64,000 bases of DNA from Anaeromyxobacter oryzae (GCF_023169945.1 NZ_AP025591.1:868001-932000); one strand, 5' to 3'. Counted from the first letter of the stretch, positions 17,295 to 26,998 are shown. Notes: generated by a model not told the origin, from the letters alone. Numbers and translations are program-made.

Positions 17295-19359
17295 GGCGCG
17301 CTCCCTGCCCGGCCCCGGGCGCGACGCCGGCGCCGAGCTTCGGCTTCTCGGGGGTGGTGGGCGGCTTCGCCGCGGGTGGCGGCGTGGAGGGCGGCGGCGC
17401 GCCGGGCGACAGCGGGGCGGGCGCGGCGGCCGGCCCGGCCCGCTCGGCGGCGTCCTCCTTCTTGAGCTCCAGGAACCGGCGGATGAGGGCCATCGCGGTC
17501 GGGGCCGCGTTCGACGCGCCGAACCCGGAGTGCTCGTTCAGGACCACGACGACGATCTCCGGATCCTCCGCCGGCGCGAACGCCGCGAACCAGGCGTGGT
17601 CGCGCTCGAAGTACGAGACCTGCTCCGCCTTGAGCCGCCTCGCGCCGAGCTTCACGACCTGCGCCGTGCCGGTCTTCCCGGACACCGTCACGTCGACGTC
17701 CTTGAGCTCCTTCTGCTTCACGTAGTAGCCGGTGCCGAACGGCTGGTTCACCGCCGCGAAGAGGCCCTTGAGCACGGTCTCGCGGGTGGACGGCTGGACG
17801 TCGAGCTTCGACCGGACGTCCGGGGCGAACTCCTGCAGCACCTTCCCGTCGGCGTCCTCGATCCGCTGCACGACCTGCGGCCGCCAGATCTTGCCGGTCG
17901 CGAGCGCGGCGTAGAACACGAGCTGCTGCATCGGCGTCACGTTCACGTCGCCCTGACCGATGGACAGGTTCACCGCCATGCCCTTCTGGTAGCCGCCGGG
18001 GATGTGCGCGTCGTGCCACGCCGCGTCGGGGATGACGCCCGGGATCTCGCCGGCGATGTCGAAGCCGGTCGGCGCGCCCAGGCCGGACTTCCGCGCCCAC
18101 TTCGCGATGGCGTCGGCGCCGAGCAGCGCCCCCGCCTGGTAGAAGAACACGTCGCAGCTCGCGCCGAGCGCGTGCTCGAAGTCCACGTAGCCGTGGCCGG
18201 AGTCCTTGTCGCAGCGCCACCGCGCGCGGCCCATGGAGAAGTGTCCCGGGCAGAAGACGGTCGTGTTCGGCTTGTAGACGCCCTCCTCGAGAGCGGCGAT
18301 GGACGTGAGCGCCTTGAACGTGGAGCCCGGGTGGTAGTGCTGCTGGATCGCGCGGAAGAGCTCGGGCTGGAGCGGGTCGGAGTGGATCGCGGCGAGCTCC
18401 GTCGAGGTGATGCGGCCGGACATCTTGTTCGGGTCGGGCGCGGGCCGGTCGACGAGGACGAGGAGGAACCCGGTCTTCGCGTCCATGGCGAGGACGACGC
18501 CGGCGGTGGCCGGGAAGGTCTTCTCGGCGAACTCCTGCAGGCGCCAGTCGAGCGAGAGGACGAGGTTGTCGCCGGGGGTGCTCGGGACGAGCCGCTGGTC
18601 CTCGGGAATGAGGTTGTCCGCGTCGTCCTTGCGCCGCCCCTTCGCGTCGACGGGGATCCGCTCCTTGCCGTCGATCCCGCGGAGCTCGCGCTCGTAGCGC
18701 CGCTCGAGCCCGCGGCGGCCGACGTAGTCGCCGAGCAGGTACGCGCCCTGGGGCGAGTCGGTGCGCTCGAGCTCCTCGTTGAGGCGCTTGAGCTCGTCGG
18801 CGCCGACCTCGTTCATGTAGCCGATGAGGTGACCACCGAGCCCGGCGTACCGGTAGTTCCGGTGCGGCACCGGCTGCACGTCGACGCCGGGCAGCTCCAT
18901 CTGCTGCGAGAGGTAGCGGTCGAGCTCCTCGCGCGAGATGTCGACCTTCACCGTGAACGGCCGGAACCGCTCGAGCTTCCGCGCGTTCTTGAGCTGCAGC
19001 TGGGCGCGGTCCATCTCGTCCGGCGACATCTGGAGCATCGTCGCCAGCCGGGAGAGGATGTCGTCGCACTGTTTCCCGCAGAAGTACGGCGTGAGCGTCA
19101 CGTCGTAGGACGGGCGCGAGTCGACGAGGACGCGCCGGTTCCGGTCGAGGACGAGGCCGCGGTCCGCCGGGACGCGCAGCTCCTTCACGAAGTTCTCGTC
19201 CGCGCGCTCCTTGTACTCGTCGCCCTGCAGGATCTGGAGCTGGTACAGCCGGCCGACGAGCACGACGAACGCGAGCACGGCGATGCCGGTCGCCCACACG
19301 AGGCGAGGCTTGAATTCCTTCTGCGCCGCGCCGGGCGCGCTGGGAGGGATGAGCGACAT
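17284..19359 (-). CDS. mrdA: Penicillin-binding protein 2 (elongasome transpeptidase)
   Basis: 691 residues. Order: one N-terminal membrane anchor (residues ~20-42), PBP dimerisation/pedestal region with DRGLVLDRNRRVL, then the transpeptidase domain with catalytic Ser346 in GSTFK and KTGTAQ at 562-564. PBP2 crosslinks peptidoglycan along the cell wall with RodA. The last ~60 residues are a Pro/Ala-rich cytosol-like tail (GAPPPSTPPPAAKPP), unusual for the family and of unknown use. The ATG at 19359 lies 2 nt after the mreD stop. An open frame upstream is not used. Confidence 0.95.
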   Translation of the reverse strand: MSLIPPSAPGAAQKEFKPRLVWATGIAVLAFVVLVGRLYQLQILQGDEYKERADENFVKELRVPADRGLVLDRNRRVLVDSRPSYDVTLTPYFCGKQCDDILSRLATMLQMSPDEMDRAQLQLKNARKLERFRPFTVKVDISREELDRYLSQQMELPGVDVQPVPHRNYRYAGLGGHLIGYMNEVGADELKRLNEELERTDSPQGAYLLGDYVGRRGLERRYERELRGIDGKERIPVDAKGRRKDDADNLIPEDQRLVPSTPGDNLVLSLDWRLQEFAEKTFPATAGVVLAMDAKTGFLLVLVDRPAPDPNKMSGRITSTELAAIHSDPLQPELFRAIQQHYHPGSTFKALTSIAALEEGVYKPNTTVFCPGHFSMGRARWRCDKDSGHGYVDFEHALGASCDVFFYQAGALLGADAIAKWARKSGLGAPTGFDIAGEIPGVIPDAAWHDAHIPGGYQKGMAVNLSIGQGDVNVTPMQQLVFYAALATGKIWRPQVVQRIEDADGKVLQEFAPDVRSKLDVQPSTRETVLKGLFAAVNQPFGTGYYVKQKELKDVDVTVSGKTGTAQVVKLGARRLKAEQVSYFERDHAWFAAFAPAEDPEIVVVVLNEHSGFGASNAAPTAMALIRRFLELKKEDAAERAGPAAAPAPLSPGAPPPSTPPPAAKPPTTPEKPKLGAGVAPGAGQGARRGA

Positions 19360-19361
19360 GG

Positions 19362-19871
19362 TCAGCGGAGCAGCCCGGGCTCCTCCCGGTGGAACAGCGT
19401 GTCGACGCGGCGCATGCCGGCCAGCACGAGCGGGGACGCCGCCGCCGTGAGGAGCGCCTCGAGGATCATCCTCCCCACCAGGGTCGCCCCGGGCGCGGCC
19501 TCCGGCGCGGCGGTGTACCCGAGGAGCAGCATCGCGCCCAGCGAGAAGACGAGCGCGCCGAGCCCCGAGAGCGCGGCGAACCCGGCGCGGCTCCGGACGT
19601 CCACCGACGCCGCCACCGCGCGGACGATGACGAAGACGAGGACGGCGAGGAAGGTCATGAGCCCCTTCGGCGACCCGGTCATGAGATCGAGCACGTACCC
19701 GACCCCCGCCGCGCCCACCGAGCCGTCGACGTTCCCGCCGTGGAGGCCGAGGTAGACGACGCACGCCGCGAGCAGCGACATCGAGAACGCGCCGCCGCCG
19801 GCCCAGCGGAGGATCGCGGCCTGCAGCCCCGCGAGGAGCAGGGCGAAGATCACGTGCGCGAGGGGCTTCAC
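19362..19871 (-). CDS. mreD: Rod-shape-determining protein MreD
   Basis: 169 residues, about five membrane helices, no long soluble part. MreD sequences vary widely; this one is assigned from its hydrophobic layout, the LMTGSPKGLMTFLAV and GRMILEALLTA segments and its place between mreC and mrdA. The GTG start overlaps the mreC stop by 4 nt (GTGA). Confidence 0.9.
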   Translation of the reverse strand: MKPLAHVIFALLLAGLQAAILRWAGGGAFSMSLLAACVVYLGLHGGNVDGSVGAAGVGYVLDLMTGSPKGLMTFLAVLVFVIVRAVAASVDVRSRAGFAALSGLGALVFSLGAMLLLGYTAAPEAAPGATLVGRMILEALLTAAASPLVLAGMRRVDTLFHREEPGLLR

Positions 19872-20743
19872 GGCTTGTCGCTCGGCGCAAGCGCGGCGGG
19901 GAGCGCCTCCGGGGGCAGCTCGGAGGAGGTCACCACCAGGACCTCCTCCACCCGCGTCACGTCCACCGACGGAACGACGCGAGCGTCCTGGAACAGGCCG
20001 TTCGCGCTGCGCCGCAGCTGCGTCACCTTCCCGACGGGGAGGCCCCGCGGGAACACGCCGTCCGTGCCGGAGGTGACGAGCAGGTCGCCCTCGATGATGT
20101 CCTCGGTCCGGAGCGCGTAGTCGAGCTTGCACGCGTCGGGCTTGCCGAGCCCGCGCACGTTACCGCGGGCGCGGGTGCGGTCGACGCGCACCGCGATGGA
20201 GCTGTTGCGATCGGAGAGCACGAGCACGTCGGCGCTGTGATCGGTCAGCGCGTGCACGCGGCCGACCACGCCGTCCGCGGTGACGACCGGCATCATGCGC
20301 GCGATCCCGTCCTTCGCGCCGCGATCGAGGGTGAGCGTCTGCAGCCCGCTCGGCGAGAGCCGGACGCCGATGATCCGCGCGCCCAGGTAGGAGCGCGAGG
20401 ACGCCCCCTCCGCGAAGGAGAGGAGGCGGCGGATCCGCTCGACCTCGGCCCGCTCCGAGAGGAGCTCGAGCCGTTCGAGCTTGAGGAGGTTGTTCTCGCG
20501 CGAGATCTCCATCGCACGCTCGCGTGCGCCACGGAGGGCGACGTAGCCGCGCCATCCATTCATCACGCCCGTGACCGTCCACCCCACCGCGCGCTCCACG
20601 GGAGTGGTCACCCACAGCACGGCTCGATCCAGGCGCGAGCGCTCGCTCGGCTTCTTCGCGTGAGCGAAGAAGACGCCGAGCGGAACGAGGAGCAGGACCG
20701 CGACGAGGATCAGCTCGCGGTACCGCTTGAGCAATGCCAGCAC
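19868..20743 (-). CDS. mreC: Rod-shape-determining protein MreC
   Basis: 291 residues: N-terminal membrane anchor (residues ~10-28), a coiled-coil (ISRENNLLKLERLELLSERAEVERIRRLLSF), then the beta-barrel MreC domain with the typical ARIIGVRLSP, TLDRGAKDGI and GVVGRVHALTDHSADVLVLSD stretches. Periplasmic scaffold of the elongasome. GTG start. First gene of the operon; mreB is not in the window. Confidence 0.94.
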   Translation of the reverse strand: MLALLKRYRELILVAVLLLVPLGVFFAHAKKPSERSRLDRAVLWVTTPVERAVGWTVTGVMNGWRGYVALRGARERAMEISRENNLLKLERLELLSERAEVERIRRLLSFAEGASSRSYLGARIIGVRLSPSGLQTLTLDRGAKDGIARMMPVVTADGVVGRVHALTDHSADVLVLSDRNSSIAVRVDRTRARGNVRGLGKPDACKLDYALRTEDIIEGDLLVTSGTDGVFPRGLPVGKVTQLRRSANGLFQDARVVPSVDVTRVEEVLVVTSSELPPEALPAALAPSDKP

Positions 20744-20782
20744 GTACTCTCCGGGGACTCGGGCGGGGCCAAATTCCCTTGC

Positions 20783-20812
20783 ATTTTAGCCCCTGTTGGC
20801 TAGGGTGTTCAA
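20783..20812 (-). promoter_or_regulatory. mreCD-mrdA-rodA operon promoter
   Basis: Minus strand TTGAAC (20812-20807), 18-nt spacer and TAAAAT (20788-20783), 40 nt before the mreC start, in the only AT-rich patch of the region. The same patch read on the plus strand gives TTGCAT (20779-20784)-16-TAGGGT (20801-20806), a plausible overlapping promoter for the divergent chaperone gene. Confidence 0.65.
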
Positions 20813-20872
20813 CCTTCCGGCGCCCAGTCCCTTCGAAGGGCGCCCGACCATAACAACCCGGAGCACCGGTTC

Positions 20873-22438
20873 ATGCTCGATAGCCTTCGCGCCACCAAGG
20901 GCGGCCTCCTCACCTGGATCTTCCTCGGGGCGATCATCGTCGTCTTCGTCATCTCGTTCGGACCAGGGTCCTTCTCCAAGGGCGGGGCCGGATGCGGCGG
21001 CACGCCGGCCTACGCCGCGCGGGTGAACGGAGCCGTGATCCCGGCCCGGGACTTCGAGGAGCAGGCGGAGCGCCTCGCGCAGTTCTTCGCGCAGTTCGGC
21101 CAGGACGTCACCGGCCCTGCCGCCGTCGAGATCCGCAAGCGCGCGATGGACAACGTGATCGAGCGCGCCCTCGTCGTGCAGGAGGCGAAGCGCCGCGGTC
21201 TCGTCGTCACCGATGCGGAGATCTCCGCCGAGGTGCGCCGGATGCCGCAGTTCCAGGAGAACGGCGAGTTCCGGTTCGACGTGTACGAGGAGCTCGTGAA
21301 GCGCTCCTACGGGTCCCCGGCCAAGTTCGAGGCGCTGCTCCGCGAGCAGCTCCTCTATGACCGGATGGTCGCCGCGCTCGACGAGACGGTGAAGGTCTCG
21401 GACGGCGAGGTGAAGGCCGCGTGGAAGGCCGGCGCCGACAAGGTGTCCGTCGCGTTCGTCCAGTTCCCGCTCGCCGCCGCGCAGACGGAGGTGAAGCCGT
21501 CGGACGCCGACGTGAAGGCGTTCGCCGACGATCAGGGGAAGCAGATCGAGGCCTTCTACAAGGCCAATCCCGACCGCTTCGACCAGAAGAAGAAGGCGCG
21601 CGTGCGCCGGATCGTGGCCCGCGTGGCGCCGGGCGCCTCGCCCGCCGACGACGCTGCGGCGAAGGCGAAGATCGAGGCCGCGCAGGCGCGCGTGAAGAAG
21701 GGCGACGACTTCGGGAAGGTCGCGAAGGAGGTCTCCGAGGACCTCGACACGAAGGACCGTGGCGGCGAGGTCGGGTTCGTCGCGGAGGGCACCTTCGACG
21801 AGGCGTTCGCGAAGGCGGCGCTCGCGCTCGACAAGGGTCAGGTCTCGGATCCGGTCCGGACGCCCGCCGGCTGGATGCTCATCCAGTCCGAGGAGGTCGT
21901 GCCGGCGAAGCAGGTGCCGCTGGAGGCCGCGCGCCTGGACATCGCGCGCGAGCTGCTCTCGAGGGAGCGCGCGCAGAAGCTCGTCCACGAGAAGGCCGAG
22001 GCGGCCCTCGAGGCGGCGCGGAAGGGCAAGTCGCTCGCCGAGCAGTTCCCGAAGACGGACGAGGGGAAGAAGAAGCAGGTGAAGCTCGGCGCCACCTCCA
22101 TCGTGGCGGACGAGACCCCGGCGTTCGCCGCGGGCACGCAGTTCCTGCCGAAGATCGGCCCCGCCCCCGAGCTCGCGGCGGACGCGCTCGCCGCGAAGGC
22201 CGGCGACGTGCTCCCGAAGGTCTACGACACGCCGGCCGGCCCGGTGGTCGCGGTCGTGAAGGTGCGCGAGCGCCCCGACGACGCCGCGTTCGCGGCCCAG
22301 CGCGAGACCTTCGCGACGCAGCTCCGGCGGCAGAAGGAGGCGGCGGCCCGCGTGGCCTGGCTGCAGACGCTCCGCGACGGCGCGCGGATCGAGGAGAACC
22401 GGGCGCTGCTCGGCGGCGCGGTCGCGCAGGCCGAGTAG
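20873..22438 (+). CDS. PpiD/SurA-like periplasmic peptidyl-prolyl isomerase
   Basis: 521 residues. The N-terminus [27 protein letters not shown] is a PpiD-type single membrane anchor. The SurA-N-like helical domain spans about residues 45-180. A parvulin (PpiC-type) domain follows at about 225-325 with [25 protein letters not shown], and a helical C-terminus comes next. It folds or surveys outer-membrane and secreted proteins. It is divergent from mreC and 13 nt upstream of maf. Confidence 0.88.
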   Translation: MLDSLRATKGGLLTWIFLGAIIVVFVISFGPGSFSKGGAGCGGTPAYAARVNGAVIPARDFEEQAERLAQFFAQFGQDVTGPAAVEIRKRAMDNVIERALVVQEAKRRGLVVTDAEISAEVRRMPQFQENGEFRFDVYEELVKRSYGSPAKFEALLREQLLYDRMVAALDETVKVSDGEVKAAWKAGADKVSVAFVQFPLAAAQTEVKPSDADVKAFADDQGKQIEAFYKANPDRFDQKKKARVRRIVARVAPGASPADDAAAKAKIEAAQARVKKGDDFGKVAKEVSEDLDTKDRGGEVGFVAEGTFDEAFAKAALALDKGQVSDPVRTPAGWMLIQSEEVVPAKQVPLEAARLDIARELLSRERAQKLVHEKAEAALEAARKGKSLAEQFPKTDEGKKKQVKLGATSIVADETPAFAAGTQFLPKIGPAPELAADALAAKAGDVLPKVYDTPAGPVVAVVKVRERPDDAAFAAQRETFATQLRRQKEAAARVAWLQTLRDGARIEENRALLGGAVAQAE

Positions 22439-22451
22439 AGGACGGGCCGCC

Positions 22452-23036
22452 TTGGCCCCCCACCTCGTCCTCGCGTCCCAGAGCCCGCGGCGGCGCGAGC
22501 TGCTCGCGCAGCTCGGGCTCGCGCTCGAGGTCCGCCCGGCGCACACGGACGAGAGCGTCCGGCCGGGCGAGCCCGCGCGCGACTACGTCCTCCGCGTCGC
22601 GCGGGAGAAGGCGCGCGCGGTGGCGGGCGAGATCGTGCTCGCGGCCGACACCGCCGTCGTCCTCGGCGGCGAGATCCTCGGGAAGCCCGCCGACGCGGCG
22701 GACGCCGCGCGCATGCTCGGCGCCCTCTCCGGCACGCGGCACGACGTGCTGACGGCGGTCTGCGTCCGGCGCGTCTCCGGGCCGCTCGGCGTCGAGCTCG
22801 ACGCGGTGGTGCGCTCCGAGGTGCGGTTCGCGATGCTCACGCCCGCGCAGGTCGCGTGGTACGTCGCGACGGGCGAGCCGCTCGACAAGGCCGGCGCGTA
22901 CGCGATCCAGGGCGCGGGCGGCGCGTTCGTCGAGGCGATCGCCGGCAGCGTCTCGAACGTGGTCGGCCTCCCGCTCGCAGAGACCGCGGAGCTGCTCCGC
23001 CGCGCCGGGTACCCGATGCCCTGGGAGCCGCGGTGA
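22452..23036 (+). CDS. maf: Maf family nucleoside-triphosphate pyrophosphatase
   Basis: 194 residues. Maf proteins hydrolyse non-canonical or pyrimidine nucleoside triphosphates and have been tied to septum control. Signature [16 protein letters not shown] at the N-terminus, [17 protein letters not shown], the [11 protein letters not shown] motif, and [19 protein letters not shown]. Start is TTG, supported by the family N-terminus lying directly behind it. The stop overlaps the yggS start (GTGA). Confidence 0.93.
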   Translation: MAPHLVLASQSPRRRELLAQLGLALEVRPAHTDESVRPGEPARDYVLRVAREKARAVAGEIVLAADTAVVLGGEILGKPADAADAARMLGALSGTRHDVLTAVCVRRVSGPLGVELDAVVRSEVRFAMLTPAQVAWYVATGEPLDKAGAYAIQGAGGAFVEAIAGSVSNVVGLPLAETAELLRRAGYPMPWEPR

Positions 23037-23677
23037 GCACGATCGCCGAGCGGCTCCGGGCGGTGCGCGCCGGGATCCCCGCCGACGTGACGCTCGTGGC
23101 CGTGTCGAAGACCCAGCCGGCGGAGGCGATCCGCGAGGCGTACGCCGCGGGGCAGCGCGACTTCGGCGAGAACTACGCGCAGGAGTGGCGCGCGAAGGCC
23201 GAGGCGCTCGCCGACCTCGCGGACCTCCGCTGGCACTTCATCGGCGGGCTGCAGACCAACAAGGTGAAGTACCTCGCGGGGAAGGTCGCGTACGTCCACA
23301 CCGTGGATCGCCTCGAGCTCGCCCAGGAGCTCTCGCGGCGGTCCGCGCAGAAGGGCGCGGTCGCGCGCGTCTTCCTCGAGGTGAACGTCGGAGGCGAGGC
23401 CTCGAAGGAGGGCTGCGCGCCGGAAGCCGTGCCGGAGCTCGCGCGGGCCGTGTCGGCGATGCCTGCGCTCGAGGTCGTGGGCCTCATGTGCATCCCGCCG
23501 CCCGGCGACGATCCCCGCCCGCACTTCCGCCGGCTGCGCGCGCTCCGCGATCACCTCGGGCTCCGCGAGCTGTCGATGGGGATGAGCGCGGACTGGAGGA
23601 TCGCGGTGGAGGAGGGCTCCACCTTCGTACGCGTCGGGACGGCGATCTTCGGCGCCCGGCCGGCGAAGGCGCCGTGA
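23033..23677 (+). CDS. yggS: YggS-type PLP homeostasis protein
   Basis: 214 residues. The PLP-lysine is Lys26 in [56 protein letters not shown] and the phosphate-binding [27 protein letters not shown] are all intact. The family buffers free pyridoxal phosphate. GTG start coupled to the maf stop. It converges on the zinc-ribbon gene, with a 6-nt gap. Confidence 0.95.
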   Translation: MSTIAERLRAVRAGIPADVTLVAVSKTQPAEAIREAYAAGQRDFGENYAQEWRAKAEALADLADLRWHFIGGLQTNKVKYLAGKVAYVHTVDRLELAQELSRRSAQKGAVARVFLEVNVGGEASKEGCAPEAVPELARAVSAMPALEVVGLMCIPPPGDDPRPHFRRLRALRDHLGLRELSMGMSADWRIAVEEGSTFVRVGTAIFGARPAKAP

Positions 23678-23683
23678 GCGCCG

Positions 23684-23902
23684 TCACGTGGCCTTGAGCT
23701 TCAGACGCCCCGAGTCGGTCACCTCGGCCCGGAACTCCTGGCCGCAGTAGTAGCAGCGGACCTCGTCGCCGTCCCCGAACGCGTCGTCGTACGGGTTGTT
23801 GGCGGCGCAGTCCGGGCAGTCGAAGTCCTGGAAGCGGCGCTCTCGCCCGCCCTCGTCGGACGAGCCCTGGTCGTCTTCTTCGTACCCAGCGTCGAACGGC
23901 AT
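23684..23902 (-). CDS. Small acidic zinc-ribbon protein
   Basis: 72 residues: an acidic, disordered N-terminal third (EEDDQGSSDEGGRER) followed by a four-cysteine ribbon, CPDC at about residue 29 and CYYC at about 50, with NNPYDDAFGDGDEVR between. GGAGGGACG directly before the ATG supports the start. The ribbon is close in style to MJ0042/FYDLN-type zinc ribbons. Role unknown. Confidence 0.75.
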   Translation of the reverse strand: MPFDAGYEEDDQGSSDEGGRERRFQDFDCPDCAANNPYDDAFGDGDEVRCYYCGQEFRAEVTDSGRLKLKAT

Positions 23903-24131
23903 CGTCCCTCCGCGTCGCCGAGCGTAGACCAGGCACGGCCGCTCCGCGAGCCGGCGACCGCGGGACGCGTCGCCTCGGGAATATCCGGGCGGGCGAGCGC
24001 CATTCCTGAACGGGGCAACCGGTGCGGCGCGTGACGGCCGGACGACACCGTTGTCGCGTTTCCGGCTCCCACGTCGCGCGGGGCAGCCGGATTCCCCAGC
24101 AACTCCGTGGCGCCGCCCCCCGCTCGGCGCG

Positions 24132-24146
24132 TGGCACCCGGCTTGC
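24132..24146 (+). promoter_or_regulatory. Sigma54 (-24/-12) promoter
   Basis: TGGCAC at 24132-24137, five bases, TTGC at 24143-24146: near-consensus -24/-12 element with the invariant GG and GC correctly spaced. It lies 50 nt before the DUF3108 gene start at 24197. No enhancer site was identified in the ~230 nt upstream. Confidence 0.65.
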
Positions 24147-24196
24147 TGCTGGTAGACGAGGACCTCGCCGGAGCCGCACTTGAGGAGAGTCGAGAC

Positions 24197-24949
24197 ATGT
24201 CGCACACCGCCCCGCTCGCCCTCGCCGCCGCCCTGGTCGCGGCCACGCTGCCCGCGACGGCCGTCGCCGGGTTCTCGCCGGGCGAGGAGACCGTCTTCAG
24301 CGTCTCGTACCTGAGCCTCCCGACCGGCGAGGGCCGGATCCTCGTCGGCCAGCCCGAGGGCACCGTCTGGCCGGTGCTGTTCCAGGCGAAGACCGGGGGG
24401 ATCGCGGGGGTCATCGACATCCGCGAGAACCTCGTCTCGTACTGGGACAACGAGACGAGGCTCCCGCGCGGCTCCGACCTCCGCGCGTACGAGATCGGCG
24501 ACTACCACGTCGACTCGGCGCGGTACGACCGCGAGGGCAAGCAGGCGACCGTGGTGGTGCAGCGGAAGGGGAAGCGCAAGGAGGAGACCTTCCCGGTCGC
24601 CGCCGACGTGCAGGATCTCACGAGCGCGTTCATGTGGCTCCGGCTCCAGGAGCTCCAGGTCGGGCACCGGTACGAGGTACCGGTCTGCTCCGGGAACAAG
24701 CAGTTCACGCTCGTCGCCGAGGTGCTCGCCCGCGAGGCCGTCGAGACGCCCGCCGGCACGTTCCCCACGGTCAAGGTGAAGGTCCGCACCGCGCTCGAGG
24801 GGAAGTTCTCGACGAAGCGCGACTCGTTCATGTGGCTCTCCGACGATCCGCGGCACGTGCTGGTCCGCGCCTCCGCGGAGTTCGCCGTCGGCAGCATGGT
24901 CGTGACGCTCAAGAGCTACCGCCCCGGGGCCGAGGTGGCGGCGCGGTAG
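24197..24949 (+). CDS. DUF3108-like exported protein (copy 1)
   Basis: 250 residues with a signal peptide (residues 1-24, cleaved after AVAG or nearby). The mature part begins FSPGEETVFSVSYLSLPTGEGRILVG, and the layout (beta-rich, ETPAGTFPTVKVKVRTALEG, WLSDDPRHVLVRASAEFAVGSMVV near the end) is that of DUF3108 periplasmic proteins of unknown function. The ATG follows GAGGAG by 8 nt. It is preceded by the sigma54 promoter and followed 25 nt later by a second member of the family, so the pair is probably one transcript. Confidence 0.8.
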   Translation: MSHTAPLALAAALVAATLPATAVAGFSPGEETVFSVSYLSLPTGEGRILVGQPEGTVWPVLFQAKTGGIAGVIDIRENLVSYWDNETRLPRGSDLRAYEIGDYHVDSARYDREGKQATVVVQRKGKRKEETFPVAADVQDLTSAFMWLRLQELQVGHRYEVPVCSGNKQFTLVAEVLAREAVETPAGTFPTVKVKVRTALEGKFSTKRDSFMWLSDDPRHVLVRASAEFAVGSMVVTLKSYRPGAEVAAR

Positions 24950-24974
24950 CGCGCCGCTGCGCTATGCTCCCGGC

Positions 24975-25736
24975 GTGACGCTCGCCGCGCTCGCCGCGCT
25001 CGCTCTCGCCGCGCCGCCCTGCGGCCTGCCGCTCCCCGCGGGTCCGCTCCCCTGGAGCACGGGCGAGACGCTCACGTACGATCTCGACCTGCTCGGGATC
25101 GTGAAGGCGGGCACGCTCGAGCTCTCGGTGGAGCGGCCGATGTCGGGTGGCCGGATCGTGCCGCTCCGCGCCCGCGCGAGGACCGACGCGTCGTTCGCGA
25201 ACCTCACCCGGATCGCGGCGGTCGCGCTCTCCTGGGTCGACCCGCGGACGCTCCGGCCGGAGCGGTACCGCGAGGAGGCGGACGAGAACGGGGTCCACAA
25301 GGTCGGCGACGCGAAGCTCGCGCCGCCGGGCGCCGACGTCACGATCACCTACGAGGTGGCCGGGAGGCGGAGCACCGCGACGTACGCGCGGCAGGGCGAG
25401 GCCCTCGACGCGCTCTCGGCGCTCTACCGCCTGCGCGCCGCACACCTCGCGCCCGGCGACACCTTCTGCCTCGACCTCGTCGCGCGCGGACGGTACTGGC
25501 GCGTGACGGGGACGGTGGCGCCGCGCACCGAGAAGGTCCAGACGCCGCTCGGCCGCCTCGAGACGCTGCGGGTCGATGCCTCCTTGCGCCGGGCGAACGC
25601 GCCGAACGCGCCGCCGTCCGCGATCCACCTCTGGATCTCGAGGGATCCTGCGCGACTGCTCGTCGGCGTGGTGGGCGAGGTGGACGCGGGACCCGTGCGC
25701 GCGATGCTCACCGCCGCGCGCGGCGTGCGCCGCTAG
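24975..25736 (+). CDS. DUF3108-like exported protein (copy 2)
   Basis: 253 residues, GTG start. Signal-like N-terminus (LAALAALALAAPP), then WSTGETLTYDLDLLGIVKAGTLELSVE and, near the end, PSAIHLWISRDPARLLVGVVGEVDAGPVRAML: the same fold pattern as its upstream neighbour but strongly diverged. Probably an old tandem duplication. Function unknown; DUF3108 proteins are periplasmic. Confidence 0.78.
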   Translation: MTLAALAALALAAPPCGLPLPAGPLPWSTGETLTYDLDLLGIVKAGTLELSVERPMSGGRIVPLRARARTDASFANLTRIAAVALSWVDPRTLRPERYREEADENGVHKVGDAKLAPPGADVTITYEVAGRRSTATYARQGEALDALSALYRLRAAHLAPGDTFCLDLVARGRYWRVTGTVAPRTEKVQTPLGRLETLRVDASLRRANAPNAPPSAIHLWISRDPARLLVGVVGEVDAGPVRAMLTAARGVRR

Positions 25737-25745
25737 TGCCCGTCC

Positions 25746-26135
25746 CTACATCCGCGCGGCGACCTGCGCGAGCCGGCGGCGGACGCTCGCGAGGGTGGAG
25801 CCGAGGTACTCGATGCGATCGGCCGGGGCGCCGCCGAGCGCCAGCGAGAGCAGGCGCTGCTGCGACGGCGCCACGTCGGCGAGCGCGGCCTCGACGTTCG
25901 CGACGTATGCCGCGACCGCCGAGAGCGCCGCGCGGGCCTCGCGCAGATCGTCCTCGAGGAAGTCGAGCACCACGTGCTCGCGCGCGGTCGAGCCGGCCAG
26001 GCGGGCGCGGAGCGCGTCGACCGCGTTGCCGGGCGCCGGCGCCTCGGGGGCGGCCGCGGGAGCCGGCCCGGGCGCGGTGGCGGGAACGGAGGAGACGACC
26101 GCGACGCGGGCCAGGACGGCGGAAGAGCGGTTCAT
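25746..26135 (-). CDS. Small protein with Pro/Ala N-terminus and helical coiled-coil body
   Basis: 129 residues. Residues 1-35 are Ala/Pro-rich. The rest is helical, with a heptad-like DFLEDDLREARAALSAVAAYVANVEAAL segment and a C-terminal LASVRRRLAQVAARM. Its ATG overlaps the stop of the winged-helix gene (ATGA), so the two are coupled and probably act together. No family recognised. Confidence 0.6.
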   Translation of the reverse strand: MNRSSAVLARVAVVSSVPATAPGPAPAAAPEAPAPGNAVDALRARLAGSTAREHVVLDFLEDDLREARAALSAVAAYVANVEAALADVAPSQQRLLSLALGGAPADRIEYLGSTLASVRRRLAQVAARM

Positions 26136-26998
26136 GGCGTACCCTCCCCGGCTGCGCGCGCCGCGCGCCGCCGGACGGTCTCGATGCATGCAGCGATGCG
26201 CGCGGGCGCCTGCCCCTCGGCGAGCAGGTCGCGGATCTCGCGCTCGGCCCGTGCGAGGCCGGTGGCGTCTCGCTCGCCGCGCGCGGCGGCGAGCGCGCGG
26301 GCCAGCTCCCCTTCGAGCGACCCGCGACGGACGCAGTCGCCGCGATCCGCTCCTCCCGCGACGGCCGCGGGCGAGGGCCGGCGCGAGGGGGGCCGCTCGC
26401 CGTCGCGCACGACGAGCCCCGGCGCCGCTCGCGGCGTCCCCGCCGCGACGTTCGCCCGGGCGCCCGAACGCGTGCGCGCCACCTGCTCGTCGGGGAGCGG
26501 CGCCGGAACCGCGGCGGGCGCCGCGCGGCCGAGGAGCACCTCGTCCCCGACGCGCTCGCCGGCCGCCTCGGCGGGCAGGTACACGCGCCAGAGCGTCCCG
26601 CGGTTGTCCCGGTGGAGCGGCCGCGCGAACCGTTTCGTCACGAGCGCGTCGAGGACGCGGAGGAGGCGGCGCTCGGAGAGGCGCAGCCGGGCCATGAGGT
26701 CCTTCTTCCCGGCGCGGCACCAGTTCCGCCCCTCCGCGTAGGAGAGCCGCAGCAGGTGCAGGTAGGCGGCCTGCTCTTCCGCCTCGAGGACGGCCGACGC
26801 GCGATCGAAGACGTCGAGCGGGATGGGCGCGAACGCCGAGCGGACGCGCACCGCGCCGAGCAGCTCGCCCGCGAACGGGACGCGCCGCATCTCGCCGGCC
26901 TCGAGCGCCTCCGCGGGGACGGCGTCCGGCGCGAGCCGATCGGTCGCGAGCGCGGCGCTGCCGCGGATGCCTCGGTAGTAGGGCTCGGCGCGCCGCAT
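26132..26998 (-). CDS. Winged-helix DNA-binding protein, replication-initiator-like
   Basis: 288 residues. Residues ~55-145 form a winged-helix-like unit: PIPLDVFDRASAVLEAEEQAAYLHLLRLSYAEG, KKDLMARLRLSERRLLRVLDAL and a wing RDNRGTLWRVYLP. This is the layout of plasmid/phage replication proteins (RepA-N/DnaD-like). A basic Pro/Ala linker and a C-terminal helical region (EREIRDLLAEGQAPARIAACIETVRRRA) follow. The exact family is uncertain; a transcription regulator is the alternative. Coupled to the coiled-coil gene downstream. Confidence 0.6.
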   Translation of the reverse strand: MRRAEPYYRGIRGSAALATDRLAPDAVPAEALEAGEMRRVPFAGELLGAVRVRSAFAPIPLDVFDRASAVLEAEEQAAYLHLLRLSYAEGRNWCRAGKKDLMARLRLSERRLLRVLDALVTKRFARPLHRDNRGTLWRVYLPAEAAGERVGDEVLLGRAAPAAVPAPLPDEQVARTRSGARANVAAGTPRAAPGLVVRDGERPPSRRPSPAAVAGGADRGDCVRRGSLEGELARALAAARGERDATGLARAEREIRDLLAEGQAPARIAACIETVRRRAARAAGEGTP

